Assembly (NCBI GenBank): GCA_947177135.1
Contig: CAMWTI010000011.1
Span: 1 to 34,634, forward strand
DNA length: 34,634 bases
Direction: 5' to 3'
Origin: an uncultured Porphyromonadaceae bacterium
GTDB taxonomy: Bacteria > Bacteroidota > Bacteroidia > Bacteroidales > Muribaculaceae
Shown here: piece by piece, positions 16,769 through 25,361 of the stretch
Position numbering within the stretch: position 1 is the first letter of the stretch
Layout: the number at the start of each line of letters is the position of its first letter
Notes under the pieces: generated by a model
Told to the model about the DNA's origin: nothing
The model's input: the letters and a program-made list of their open reading frames with translations, nothing else
Databases searched by the model: none
Made by a program: the position numbers and the translations under genes

Positions 16769-17376
16769 TCGTTGTCGGGATGCATGATGGGCAGATGCCA
16801 GCTGTAGTGCAGGGCGAGCATACGCACTGTCAGGCAGACTCCGGCGCAACTCAGGCCGCAGGCAACCTGGTCGCCGCCAAGGGCGAAGGCAATGCCATAG
16901 ACCACACCGCCGAGAAAGCTTGCCATGGCGTATATGTCTTTGCGGAAAATAAGAGGCTCTTCATTGATGAGAATGTCGCGGAGTACTCCGCCGAAGGCTC
17001 CTGTGATCAGTCCCATGGCGATCGCCACCCATATGGGGCGTCCGGCCATGAGGCTCTTCTCGATGCCAATGACGGTGAAGAGAGCCAGGCCTATGGCGTC
17101 GAACACGAGCAGAGCCTTAAGGCGTCGCACCAGCTGGCGCTGGAATATTAGGACAATGGCCATGGCCACGCCTGTGGCGACAAAATAGTCCCATGACGTG
17201 GTCCAGAACACTGTGATGTCAAGCAGAACGTCGCGCAGTGTGCCGCCGCCGAGAGCAGTGACAAGTCCGACGATATAGGCGCCGAACCAGTCGAAGCGCT
17301 TGACGGAGGCGAGGCGTATGCCTGAAATTGCCGCCGCCACAGCCCCGATCATCTCGATTATGAAGAGGAATGTCAT
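16765..17376 (-). CDS. TRIC-type (UPF0126/YicG) cation channel family membrane protein
   Basis: The 203 aa protein has about seven hydrophobic helices in an internal two-fold repeat. The hallmark glycine-rich motifs GGGTLRDVLLD (about residues 43-53) and GGVLRDILINEEP (about 129-141) occupy equivalent places in each half, as in prokaryotic TRIC channels related to trimeric intracellular cation channels. It may conduct K+ or other monovalent ions, or, as proposed for some YicG/YadS relatives, move glycine; the sequence does not decide. Its start overlaps rpiB by 4 bases and its stop overlaps crcB by 4, so translation is likely coupled across the three genes. Confidence 0.93.
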   Translation of the reverse strand: MTFLFIIEMIGAVAAAISGIRLASVKRFDWFGAYIVGLVTALGGGTLRDVLLDITVFWTTSWDYFVATGVAMAIVLIFQRQLVRRLKALLVFDAIGLALFTVIGIEKSLMAGRPIWVAIAMGLITGAFGGVLRDILINEEPLIFRKDIYAMASFLGGVVYGIAFALGGDQVACGLSCAGVCLTVRMLALHYSWHLPIMHPDNE

Positions 17377-17801
17377 CGGCAGGCGATTTTTGCCACGCGC
17401 TTTTCGTGGCGGCCGCCTTCAAACGGGGTGTCAAGGAAGGCGTCGACCAGTTGCATGGCAAGCTCCTGGCTGATGAATCTTGCGGGGAGCACAAGGCAGT
17501 TGGCATTGTTGTGCTGGCGAGCCAGCTCGGCGAGTTCCTTGTTCCAGCAGATTGCCGCGCGCACGCCCTGGTGCTTGTTGAGAGTCATGGCAATTCCGTT
17601 GCCGGAGCCACACATGGCTATGGCTGCGGTCAGCTGTCCGTTTTCAAGAGCTTCGGCGCATGGATGGGCATAGTCAGGGTAATCGCATGATTCCGCGCTG
17701 TTTGTTCCGAAATCCTTTACTTCGAGTCCTTTGGCTTTCAGATGTGCGATGACTTCTTGTTTGAGGCCGAATCCGGCATGGTCGCTGCAGATACCTATCA
17801 T
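17373..17801 (-). CDS. rpiB: Ribose 5-phosphate isomerase B
   Basis: Cytoplasmic enzyme interconverting ribose 5-phosphate and ribulose 5-phosphate in the non-oxidative pentose phosphate pathway. The 142 aa protein has the RpiB/LacAB fold: N-terminal SDHAGFGLK phosphate-binding motif, YPDYAHPCAEAL, then MCGSGNGIAMTLNKHQGVRAA with the catalytic Cys64. Full family length. The gene lies 41 bases after rpe, whose product uses the same intermediate (ribulose 5-phosphate), and overlaps the TRIC-type gene by 4 bases. Confidence 0.96.
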   Translation of the reverse strand: MIGICSDHAGFGLKQEVIAHLKAKGLEVKDFGTNSAESCDYPDYAHPCAEALENGQLTAAIAMCGSGNGIAMTLNKHQGVRAAICWNKELAELARQHNNANCLVLPARFISQELAMQLVDAFLDTPFEGGRHEKRVAKIACR

Positions 17802-17842
17802 TGTCGGTGGGGTGATGATAAAAAATGTGGTTATGTGAATGA

Positions 17843-18490
17843 TTATAAGGAGGCGAGAGCTGCTATTTCGGCTCTGGGGTCGGGAGCGCGGAACACGCTG
17901 CTTCCTGCCACAAGGATATCAGCTCCGGCGTCGACCAGACGTCGTCCGGTTTCGACGTTTACGCCGCCATCGATTTCGATTTTGGCGTGTGAGCCTGTGG
18001 CGTTGATCAGTTCGCGCAGGCGCCGTGTTTTGTCAATTGTGCTTTCAATGAATTTCTGGCCGCCGAATCCTGGGTTGACCGACATGAGCAGAACCATGTC
18101 AAGTTCGCCGATGATCTCCTCCAGCGTGAGTATAGGTGTGGCCGGATTGAGCGTTACCGCGGCTTTCATGCCTGCAGCCTTGATGGCCTGCACGGTGCGG
18201 TGGAGGTGGGTGCAGGCTTCGATGTGGACGTTCATGATAGAGGCACCGCTGTCGCGGACCTGGTTGATCCACCGGTCAGGCTCGACAATCATCAGATGCA
18301 CGTCGAGCGGCTTGCGCGCGCGGCGTGCAATGGCTTCGATGACCGGGAATCCGAAAGATATGTTGGGGACAAAGCGTCCGTCCATCACGTCGATGTGGAA
18401 CATTGCCGCCGCGCTGTCGTTGACCATGTCGACGTCGCGGTCGAGATTGCCGAAGTCGGCCGAAAGCAGAGATGGTGATATCTGTGTCAT
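17843..18490 (-). CDS. rpe: Ribulose-phosphate 3-epimerase
   Basis: Interconverts ribulose 5-phosphate and xylulose 5-phosphate using a divalent metal, supplying the non-oxidative pentose phosphate pathway. The 215 aa TIM-barrel protein carries ISPSLLSADF at the N-terminus, the metal site HIDVMDGRFVPN, VHLMI, MSVNPGFGGQKF and IEIDGGV (the second catalytic aspartate), and a phosphate-binding VAGSSVF. It starts within the last bases of the DedA gene (ATGA-type overlap, 18487-18490) and is followed by rpiB, so the two consecutive pentose phosphate enzymes are co-expressed. Confidence 0.97.
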   Translation of the reverse strand: MTQISPSLLSADFGNLDRDVDMVNDSAAAMFHIDVMDGRFVPNISFGFPVIEAIARRARKPLDVHLMIVEPDRWINQVRDSGASIMNVHIEACTHLHRTVQAIKAAGMKAAVTLNPATPILTLEEIIGELDMVLLMSVNPGFGGQKFIESTIDKTRRLRELINATGSHAKIEIDGGVNVETGRRLVDAGADILVAGSSVFRAPDPRAEIAALASL

Positions 18491-19161
18491 AGTTTGTAGT
18501 CGGGCGTCTGGGGTTTAAAGATGTTCCATACGATAAATATGATGAAAATGGCGCCGATCATCCATCCGACGGCGGTCAGATAGTCGTTGTAGTGTTCGAT
18601 CTGCGCAAACAGTCTGTCTTTACTCACTGTCTGGCCGAGGAACCATCCGAGCCAGCAGAGAACGGCGTTCCATATGGCGGCGCCTGCGGTGGTGAAAATG
18701 CAGAACTTGGCGAAATTCATGCGGGACAGTCCGGCCGGAATGCTGATGAGCTGGCGGATCACCGGAATGAGGCGGCCGATGAATGTCGACACCGCGCCGT
18801 GTTTGTCGAAGTATTTTTCTGCGCGGTCCACTTTTTCGCGGTTGATCATGAGGATGGCGCCGAGGCGGCTTCCGGCAAACGCATAGATGATGGGGCGTCC
18901 GAGCCACATGGCCAGAAAGTAGTTGATTATTGAGCCGCACAGCGCTCCGAGGGTGGAGGCCACGCCGACTCCCCAGATGCTCATCGTGCCTTCTGTCGCG
19001 GCGATGTATGCGGCGGGAGGCACGACGATTTCGCTTGGAAACGGAATGAACGAGCTTTCGATGGTCATGAACAGAAACACATAGAAATAGCTCATATGCT
19101 CCCATACGATGGAGAAAAGGTAGGAAGCGCTGAAGAAGTCTCCGATAGACAGTTCGATCAT
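18487..19161 (-). CDS. DedA family membrane protein
   Basis: The 224 aa inner-membrane protein has the DedA/SNARE-associated signature: FIPFPSEIVVPPAAYIA near the N-terminus, the re-entrant region GALCGSIINYFLAMWLGR, and the key motif FIGRLIPVIRQLISIPAGLSRM. The two arginines of the R...P..R motif are present. Family members work in membrane homeostasis, and some flip undecaprenyl phosphate or phospholipids; which role applies here is unknown. First gene of the operon leading into rpe, rpiB, TRIC and crcB, with a -7 box just upstream. Confidence 0.94.
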   Translation of the reverse strand: MIELSIGDFFSASYLFSIVWEHMSYFYVFLFMTIESSFIPFPSEIVVPPAAYIAATEGTMSIWGVGVASTLGALCGSIINYFLAMWLGRPIIYAFAGSRLGAILMINREKVDRAEKYFDKHGAVSTFIGRLIPVIRQLISIPAGLSRMNFAKFCIFTTAGAAIWNAVLCWLGWFLGQTVSKDRLFAQIEHYNDYLTAVGWMIGAIFIIFIVWNIFKPQTPDYKL

Positions 19162-19187
19162 ATATGAATTGGTTAGAAATTGTGGTG

Positions 19188-19195
19188 CAAAATTA
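19188..19195 (-). promoter_or_regulatory. -7 promoter box of DedA-rpe-rpiB-TRIC-crcB operon
   Basis: Minus-strand TAATTTTG matches TAnnTTTG, 26 bases before the DedA ATG. No clear TTTG at -33; the upstream spacer is AT-rich. It lies in the only gap between this operon and radC. Confidence 0.6.
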
Positions 19196-19231
19196 CTAAA
19201 TTCTATTTGATTATTCAGTGTGTGGCCGTAA

Positions 19232-19930
19232 TTATAAGCGTCCGGCGTCGAAATAGGAATAGAATCCTGCGGGAGAGATGATGACGTGGTCGATGACGCG
19301 GATGTCGAGCAAGGCCGCGGCGTCGGTTATGCGGCGGGTGAGGGCGTCGTCTTCGGCCGATGGTTTCAGTTGTCCGGACGGGTGGTTGTGGACTATCGCG
19401 ATGGATGATGCCTGTGAGTCGATGACTTTTTTGAATAGAAGCCGCAGGTCGACAACTGTGGCCGCCATTCCTCCCTGGCTGATCATCCAGCGGCTTTCGA
19501 TGCGGTTGGCGCGATTTAGTGTCAGGATCCAGAATTCTTCGTGGGGAAGGCGTTCGAGTGCCGCGCGCATGTGGTTGTGGATAGCCTGGCTGCAGGTGAT
19601 CTGGGGCCGGTCGGTTATTTTCTGGAGCTCGCATTGGCAACGTGCGCCGAACTCGATCGCGGCGGTCAGGGTGATGGCTTTGGTGGGGCCGATGCCGGGC
19701 ACAAGTCTGGCCAGCTGTTGCGGAGTCATGCGGCATAGTGTGGCGAGGTCACCCTCGCAGAGTGACAGGATTTCGCGGCTCACCTGGATCACAGATTTTC
19801 CTTTAAGGCCTGTGCGCAGCAGTATGGCCAGAAGTTCGGCGTCGGATAGTGTCCTGATGCCTCGGCTGAGGGCTTTTTCGCGCGGCTTTTCGTCGTCGGC
19901 CAGATTGCGGATCAGGTCAGAGTCGTTCAT
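19232..19930 (-). CDS. radC: RadC family JAB/MPN-domain protein
   Basis: The 232 aa protein has an N-terminal UPF0758 helical region with a helix-hairpin-helix-like motif (ARLVPGIGPTKAITLTAAIE, about residues 73-92) and a C-terminal MPN/JAMM domain. The JAMM metal site HNHPSG at about residues 181-186, with the following S-x-x-D (SAEDD), is intact. The DNA-repair role is the historical name; direct repair function is disputed and the JAMM peptidase-like activity is unproven. Its start overlaps the GT2 gene's end by 14 bases; it is the last gene of the cdaA operon. Confidence 0.95.
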   Translation of the reverse strand: MNDSDLIRNLADDEKPREKALSRGIRTLSDAELLAILLRTGLKGKSVIQVSREILSLCEGDLATLCRMTPQQLARLVPGIGPTKAITLTAAIEFGARCQCELQKITDRPQITCSQAIHNHMRAALERLPHEEFWILTLNRANRIESRWMISQGGMAATVVDLRLLFKKVIDSQASSIAIVHNHPSGQLKPSAEDDALTRRITDAAALLDIRVIDHVIISPAGFYSYFDAGRL

Positions 19931-20927
19931 TTTTTCCTTTTCTGATTTCGATTTCCTGTTGCATGTCGCGTCCGCGGCGGAGTAATACTTTTGTGAACCA
20001 TGCTTGCAGGAATCCGGCTCCGTAGCCCCACAGCTGGATCAGTGAGGCCGGCACTGCCATCGCGGCGATGGATATCGAGCGGGTTGATGCTGTGGCGGCC
20101 ATGAACAGGGCTGCCACATAGATGCCGAGAGGCAGGAGCCACCATGGGCTCGCTAATGCGCCGAGCAGAATCATGGCCACCGTGCCGAGCAGAAACAGGG
20201 CGGGAAATGTGTGGACGGCCTTCAGCGATCCGGGGTAAAGCAACTGGAGGGTGATGCGTGACATGCCGAACACATAGACCTGACGGCGGAATTTGCGCAG
20301 GTTCTGCCGGCGGCGGTGATAGACTGCGGCCTGGCGGAGCAGGCCCATGGAGAAGCCTTCGTGCCGGATGCGCATGGACATGTCGATGTCTTCGGAAAAC
20401 ATTTCGCGGAATCCGCCGACGCGCTCCCATACGGCGCGGCTGAAGCCCATATTGAATGTGCGCGGCGTGAATTTTTCGAGTTGTATCTTGCCGCCGCGTA
20501 TGCCGCCTGTGGTGAGAAACGACGTCATGGCGAAGTTGATTGCCTTCTGCACCGGGGTGAATGATTCGTGGGCGGCGTCAGGTCCTCCGAAACAGTCGAG
20601 CGGCCTGGCGTCGAGTTCGCGTGCCACGATGGCCATGTAGTCAGGTGGGATTACGCAGTCGCTGTCGAAAAATAGGAAGTAGGATCCTCGCGCCTGCTCC
20701 ATGCCGTGGTTGCGTGCCGGCGATCTGCCTTCGTTTTCTTTCCAGAAGTAGCGGACGAAGGGGTAGGGGGAGCAGGTTTTTCCGCATGGTTCGGTGGATC
20801 CGTCGTCGACGATTATGACTTCGAAGTCACGATAGGTCTGACTGCTCAGGCTTTCGAGCAGTTCGGCCACTTCGTCGATCCGGTTGTAGACCGGCACAAT
20901 TATAGAGAAACGTGGGTTGTGGTTCAT
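19917..20927 (-). CDS. Family 2 glycosyltransferase, membrane-anchored
   Basis: The 336 aa protein has an N-terminal GT-A fold: FSIIVPVYNRIDEVAELLES, EVIIVDDGSTE, and the metal-binding FFDSDCVIP. Then comes an acceptor region with GGFREMFSEDIDMSMRIRHEG (the conserved ED..[MW]..R type motif). Two to three hydrophobic segments follow (about residues 235-310), suggesting membrane attachment. It probably transfers a sugar onto a lipid-linked or surface glycan; donor and acceptor are unknown. Its ATG shares one base with the nspC stop (TGATG) and its end overlaps radC, so it lies within one operon with genes of unrelated function. Confidence 0.92.
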   Translation of the reverse strand: MNHNPRFSIIVPVYNRIDEVAELLESLSSQTYRDFEVIIVDDGSTEPCGKTCSPYPFVRYFWKENEGRSPARNHGMEQARGSYFLFFDSDCVIPPDYMAIVARELDARPLDCFGGPDAAHESFTPVQKAINFAMTSFLTTGGIRGGKIQLEKFTPRTFNMGFSRAVWERVGGFREMFSEDIDMSMRIRHEGFSMGLLRQAAVYHRRRQNLRKFRRQVYVFGMSRITLQLLYPGSLKAVHTFPALFLLGTVAMILLGALASPWWLLPLGIYVAALFMAATASTRSISIAAMAVPASLIQLWGYGAGFLQAWFTKVLLRRGRDMQQEIEIRKGKNERL

Positions 20928-22066
20928 CAGCTCATGCGCGATTTATAATCCTGATAGGTGAAAGAGCGGAGTATGCGGCAGTCGCCTCCGGACTCGCAGA
21001 GCACGATGGCCGGGTGTGAGATGCCGTTGAACATGTTTGTCTTTACCGTGGTGTAGTGATTCATGTCCTCAAGGCGCAGCCGCTGTCCGATGCGGAGCGG
21101 GGCGTCGAAGCTCCAGTCGCCTGTGTAGTCGCCGCTCAGGCATGAGTTTCCGCCCAGGCGGTAGGTGGGTCTGGTGAGGTCTACTTCTGTGAGAGCTTCG
21201 GTTATGGCCGGTTTATAGGGCATTTCCAGAGTGTCGGGCATATGACATGCGAAGCTGGCGTCGATGATGGCTGTTTTTACGCCTTGGTTCTCAACGATGT
21301 CGACAATTGATGTTACCAGGTCGCCGGTGCGCCACGTGAACGCGCTTCCGGGCTCGAGGATGACCTGCAGATTGGGGTGGCGGAGACGGAAATCCCGGAG
21401 TATGCCGATGAGGTGTGAGGTGTCGTATCCTTCGCGTGTCATGAGGTGTCCGCCTCCCATGTTCACCCATTTCAGTCCCGGCAGATATTTGCCGAACTGC
21501 TCTTCAAAGGCGGCGAGCACGCGCTCCAGGTCGTGGCTTGTGGACTCGCAGAGGGCGTGGAAGTGGAATCCTTCAAGTCCTTCGGGCAGGGATTCCGGCA
21601 TCATGTCGGAGGTTACACCGAAGCGTGATCCCGGCAGGGCCGGGTTGTAGATGTCAGTGTCGATGACTGAGCATTGCGGGTTTACTCTCAGTCCGGGCGA
21701 CACCGCGCCATTGCGCTTTTCGACCAATGGTCTGAAGCGTTCCCACTGGCTGAGCGAGTTGAATGTTATGTGGGTTGAACCGTCGAGGTATTCTCCAATT
21801 GTTTCCGGAGTGTAGGCCGGGCAATAGGTGTGGACTTCGGCGTGCAGTTCGTCGTGGGCCAGTCGGAGTTCGTTGAGAGAACTTGCTGTGGCGTCGATGC
21901 TATATTCGCGGAAGATAGGGAATGTGCGCCATAGGGCATTGGCTTTGAATGCCATGATTATCTTGACGTCGGCTTCCCGGGCTACGGATGTGATCAGATC
22001 GAGGTTCTGTCTCAGTTTCTCTTCGTATACTATATAATAAGGAGTGGCGATGTCCGTCTCTTTCAT
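20927..22066 (-). CDS. nspC: Carboxynorspermidine/carboxyspermidine decarboxylase
   Basis: PLP-dependent decarboxylase, the last step of the alternative polyamine route that makes spermidine or norspermidine from a carboxylated precursor. The 379 aa starting at ATG 22066 (MKETDIATPYYIVYEEKL) show PLP lysine K41 in IIMAFKANALW. Further family motifs are ATASSLNELRLA, GLRVNPQCS, GFHFHALCESTSHDLE, VNMGGGHLMTR and VILEPGSAFTWRTG, and the C-terminal catalytic Cys in VLCESGGD. A longer in-frame reading from 22342 runs through the helicase gene with His/Arg-rich nonsense and is rejected. ATGA overlap with the helicase stop. The partner carboxy(nor)spermidine dehydrogenase is not in this window. Confidence 0.95.
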   Translation of the reverse strand: MKETDIATPYYIVYEEKLRQNLDLITSVAREADVKIIMAFKANALWRTFPIFREYSIDATASSLNELRLAHDELHAEVHTYCPAYTPETIGEYLDGSTHITFNSLSQWERFRPLVEKRNGAVSPGLRVNPQCSVIDTDIYNPALPGSRFGVTSDMMPESLPEGLEGFHFHALCESTSHDLERVLAAFEEQFGKYLPGLKWVNMGGGHLMTREGYDTSHLIGILRDFRLRHPNLQVILEPGSAFTWRTGDLVTSIVDIVENQGVKTAIIDASFACHMPDTLEMPYKPAITEALTEVDLTRPTYRLGGNSCLSGDYTGDWSFDAPLRIGQRLRLEDMNHYTTVKTNMFNGISHPAIVLCESGGDCRILRSFTYQDYKSRMS

Positions 22067-24390
22067 TGTCTGACGATGGTGAATTTGGCGAATTTCAGTA
22101 ACAGTGTTTTGGTTCCTGACGCGGTGAAGTTGACAGTGATGCGCACGTCGTCGGCCGAGGCTTCGATGGACGTGATGGTGCCGCGGCCGAATTTGAGGTG
22201 TTCGATCACGGTGCCGGTGTGCAGGTCGCCGTGGTTTTCGAGCCGGCGGCTTGTCGAGGCGTCGCGGTGGCCGGCAGAGCGGAATTTCGACGGGTCGGTC
22301 GGCTGCTGTGACTTTTGGGTGATGGCGGCCGGAGCACCCCATACTCCGGTGGCGCCTCCTGCGTTTTCGCGTATGGCGGCCTGCATGATGTAGTCTGATG
22401 ATCCGCTGCCGTCGAGTCGGCGGATGTATTGCGGGTCGATGTCGTTGAGGAAGCGACTAGGCCGCGGCATGACGGTCTGGCCGTTGCGGAAGCGTGATCT
22501 GGCGTGTGAGAGCATGCAGAAGCGCTTTGCGCGGGTGATGGCCACATAGAGCAGGCGGCGTTCCTCTTCGATTTCGCGGAGCGATCCGCAGGCCATGCCT
22601 GATGGAAACAGTTCTTCTTCCACTCCGACCACAAATACGTTGTTGAATTCCAGGCCTTTCGCGGCATGTGCGGTCATTAGGGTGACTCGTTCGGCGGCCT
22701 GCATATCATTATCTTTAAGATCCTGGTCGGTGGCGAGCGACGCAACTCCCATGAATGCTCCGAGTGAGGTGTCGGGGTTGCCTTCTTCGATGCGTTCTTC
22801 GGTGAATTCCCGCACGGCGTTGATCAGCTCTTCGAGGTTTTCGCGTTTGGCCACGTTTTCGGGAGTATGGTCGCTGAGGTACATGGACTTCAGGCCGGAG
22901 CGTGTGATGATCTGTTCGGCTGCGGCGAATGCGTCGTCGCCTTGCAGATTTAGCTCGACCATGCCTTCGATCATCCGTTGGAACTCGGCGAGCTTTCGTG
23001 CCGGCCCGGCCGTGACGCCGGTTGGGTATGCGTCGAGCTGGGTGAGGACGGTCCAGATGCTGACGTCGGCTTCGATGGCCGCGCGGCTAAGTCGGTTCAG
23101 GGTGGTGTCGCCGATGCCTCGGGTCGGGGTGTTGATGACGCGCCGCAGGGCTTCGTCGTCGTCGGGGTTGAGGCTCAGGCGGAAGTATGCCAGGGCGTCT
23201 TTCACTTCCTGGCGCTGATAGAACGACAGTCCGCCATAGATGCGGTAGGGGATGTTGCGTTTTCTCAATGACTCTTCGAGCACGCGGCTCTGGGCGTTGG
23301 TGCGGTAGAGTATGGCATAGTCTTCAAATGAGTCGTGTTGCGAGGCCCGCAGCGAGGTGATCCGGTTGGCCACGATGTAGCCTTCTTCGAAGTCGCTGAA
23401 GCTCTGCACCACTTCGATGGCCTGTCCGACTTCGTTTTCAGAGAATACTGTTTTTCTGATCTGGCGGGTGTTTTTGGCGATGAGAGAGTTGGCCGCATTT
23501 GTCAGGGTCTTTGTCGAACGGTAGTTGCGTTCGAGTTTGAACGTTTTCAGTCCGGGATATGCTTCCTGCAGCCGGAGGATGTTGTCGATGTTGGCTCCCC
23601 GGAATGAGTAGATGCTCTGCGCGTCATCGCCCACGACGGTCAGGCGTCGAGTTTCGCGCGTGAGCATGCTGACGATCAGGTGTTGCGCGAAGTTCGTGTC
23701 CTGATACTCGTCGACGAGCACGTATCGGAAAAATTCTTGATAATGGTGGAGAATGTCGGGGTTGTCGCGCAGCAGCACGTTGGTGAAGTAGAGCAGATCG
23801 TCGAAGTCCATGGCGTTGGCTTTGAAGCATCGGTTGACATAGGCCGCATAGATGGCATATGTCATCGGGCGTCGTGCCCGCTTGTCGGCTTCGATGATCT
23901 CTTTGGAGTTTTTGTATTGCTGGACCGATATGAGGGCGTTTTTTGCGGAGGAGATGGCCGAGAGCATTGTCGACACTTTATAGATTTTGTCGTCAAGATC
24001 CATCTCTTTGATGATCAGCTTGACCAGCGCTTTCGAGTCGGCCGAGTCATAGATCGTGAATCCGGGTTTGAAGCCGATTCTGTCGGTGTGTGCCCTGAGT
24101 ATGCGTGCGAATATTGAATGGAATGTTCCCATCCAGAGTTTGGCGGCGGTGTTGTTGCCGACCATGTTCTGGATGCGATCGCGCATCTCTCGGGCGGCTT
24201 TGTTGGTGAATGTGAGCGCCAGAATGCGCCATGGTTCGTATCCGCTGGTCAGCAGATGCACGATTTTGTATGTCAGCACACGGGTCTTTCCGGAGCCGGC
24301 GCCGGCAATGACCAGCTGTGGTCCGGAGCAGTATTCCACCGCTTGTCGTTGCGATGGGTTCAGCTGGTCCAGATAGTTGTCGGTATGCAT
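22063..24390 (-). CDS. UvrD/PcrA-type superfamily 1 DNA helicase
   Basis: ATP-driven 3'-5' DNA helicase acting in repair, replication restart or RecA removal. The 775 aa contain LNPSQRQAVEY (Q motif), Walker A AGAGSGKT (residues 29-36), the Walker B VDEYQDTN (about 224-231), GDDAQSIYSFRGA (motif III), LERNYRST (motif IV), LMTAHAAKGLEF (motif V) and EERRLLYVAITRAK (motif VI). The C-terminus ends in a small Tudor-like domain (VIEHLKFGRGTITSIE) as in PcrA/UvrD. Start abuts the cdaA stop with no gap. A nearby assignment as pcrA or uvrD would need a tree, so no symbol is given. Confidence 0.97.
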   Translation of the reverse strand: MHTDNYLDQLNPSQRQAVEYCSGPQLVIAGAGSGKTRVLTYKIVHLLTSGYEPWRILALTFTNKAAREMRDRIQNMVGNNTAAKLWMGTFHSIFARILRAHTDRIGFKPGFTIYDSADSKALVKLIIKEMDLDDKIYKVSTMLSAISSAKNALISVQQYKNSKEIIEADKRARRPMTYAIYAAYVNRCFKANAMDFDDLLYFTNVLLRDNPDILHHYQEFFRYVLVDEYQDTNFAQHLIVSMLTRETRRLTVVGDDAQSIYSFRGANIDNILRLQEAYPGLKTFKLERNYRSTKTLTNAANSLIAKNTRQIRKTVFSENEVGQAIEVVQSFSDFEEGYIVANRITSLRASQHDSFEDYAILYRTNAQSRVLEESLRKRNIPYRIYGGLSFYQRQEVKDALAYFRLSLNPDDDEALRRVINTPTRGIGDTTLNRLSRAAIEADVSIWTVLTQLDAYPTGVTAGPARKLAEFQRMIEGMVELNLQGDDAFAAAEQIITRSGLKSMYLSDHTPENVAKRENLEELINAVREFTEERIEEGNPDTSLGAFMGVASLATDQDLKDNDMQAAERVTLMTAHAAKGLEFNNVFVVGVEEELFPSGMACGSLREIEEERRLLYVAITRAKRFCMLSHARSRFRNGQTVMPRPSRFLNDIDPQYIRRLDGSGSSDYIMQAAIRENAGGATGVWGAPAAITQKSQQPTDPSKFRSAGHRDASTSRRLENHGDLHTGTVIEHLKFGRGTITSIEASADDVRITVNFTASGTKTLLLKFAKFTIVRQ

Positions 24391-25173
24391 TTATGAGTCG
24401 AGTTCGAGGTGGGTCAACCTGTGTTCGAGGTCGGTCGATGATATGTGGGTGGTGAGCACTCCGCGGTGGGCGATTGAGATTCCTCCGGTTTCTTCGCTCA
24501 CCACTATCGCCACAGCGTCTGTGGCCTGGGCTATGCCGAGCGCCGATCTGTGGCGCAGTCCCAGCGATCGCGGGATGTTGCTGTCGTGGCTCACCGGGAG
24601 AATGCATCCGGCTGCTTTGATGCGGTTGTCGGCAATGATCATGGCTCCGTCGTGGAGCGGCGAGTTTTTGAAAAATATGTTTTCGATGAGGCGGGTGTTG
24701 ATGTTGGCGTCGATCATGTCGCCGGTCTTTTCATAGCTGTCGAGGTTCATGACCTGTTCGATCACGATCAGTGCGCCGGTGCGTGATCGCGCCATGTTCA
24801 TGCAGGCATAGACTATCGGCATTACTCGCCGCATGGAGTCTGACGCCTGTTGCGAGGCGTCGCGCCGGCGGTGGAGGAATTTGTGGACCAGATGCCATCG
24901 GCGGTGTGAGCCGACTTCTTCGAGAAATCGCTTGATCTGTTCCTGGAATATGATCACGAGCACAAGCAGGCCGATCGACATGAATTTGTCGAGTATCGTG
25001 CCTGTGAGTCTCATGCCGAGGATCTCGGATGTGACGAGCCACACGGCAATGAATGACAGCACGCCGAGAAAAATGTTTTTGGTGCCGGACTGTTTCATGA
25101 GCTTGTAAAGCCAGAAGAGCAGTGCGGCTACCAGCAGCACGTCGAGGGCGTCTTTAATTCCGAATTGAATCAT
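24391..25173 (-). CDS. cdaA: Diadenylate cyclase CdaA (c-di-AMP synthase)
   Basis: Membrane enzyme making the second messenger c-di-AMP from two ATP. The 260 aa have three N-terminal membrane helices (about residues 10-26, 33-50 and 62-79), a coiled linker, then a DAC domain with the catalytic DGA (175-177, in LHDGAMII) and RHRSA (207-211), the two hallmark motifs. Length matches the CdaA class (about 270 aa). First gene of an operon with the UvrD-like helicase, nspC, GT2 and radC. The transcript has a leader of about 150 bases. No CdaR or GlmM partner is adjacent, unlike the Firmicutes arrangement. Confidence 0.96.
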   Translation of the reverse strand: MIQFGIKDALDVLLVAALLFWLYKLMKQSGTKNIFLGVLSFIAVWLVTSEILGMRLTGTILDKFMSIGLLVLVIIFQEQIKRFLEEVGSHRRWHLVHKFLHRRRDASQQASDSMRRVMPIVYACMNMARSRTGALIVIEQVMNLDSYEKTGDMIDANINTRLIENIFFKNSPLHDGAMIIADNRIKAAGCILPVSHDSNIPRSLGLRHRSALGIAQATDAVAIVVSEETGGISIAHRGVLTTHISSTDLEHRLTHLELDS

Positions 25174-25330
25174 CAGCGGCAGAAGGTTGGGGGGTATCGT
25201 GGTTTGGTTTTTCGCCTGTGTCAGCAGTTTGCGCCCGCCGCATCGGTATTGCCGTGAGGAAGCTGCGGCCGTTTTGTCTGCGGATCGGGGTCAGGCGATG
25301 ATCTGTAGTGCAGGCCTTTTCATTTTTCTG

Positions 25331-25361
25331 CAAAGTTACAACAATTCGTCAATCCTGCAAA
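25331..25361 (-). promoter_or_regulatory. Promoter for cdaA operon
   Basis: Minus-strand TTTG at 25358-25361, 19-base spacer, TAACTTTG at 25331-25338: one of the best consensus matches in the window. It lies about 160 bases before the cdaA ATG, leaving a long leader that includes a 10-codon mini reading frame at 25291-25323. Confidence 0.75.

Noticed and set aside
16769-16849. 27-residue N-terminal extension of CrcB
   Set aside because: Overlaps the TRIC-type gene; the ATG at 16768 gives a 127 aa protein with the normal CrcB N-terminus.
22067-22342. 92-residue N-terminal extension of NspC
   Set aside because: Lies wholly inside the helicase gene in another frame and reads as Arg/His/Pro-rich nonsense; the ATG at 22066 gives the normal family length.
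25237-25269. GCCGCA/TGCGGC pairing in the cdaA leader as a riboswitch
   Set aside because: Six base pairs in a GC-rich region are expected by chance, and no known c-di-AMP switch (ydaO) motif is visible.
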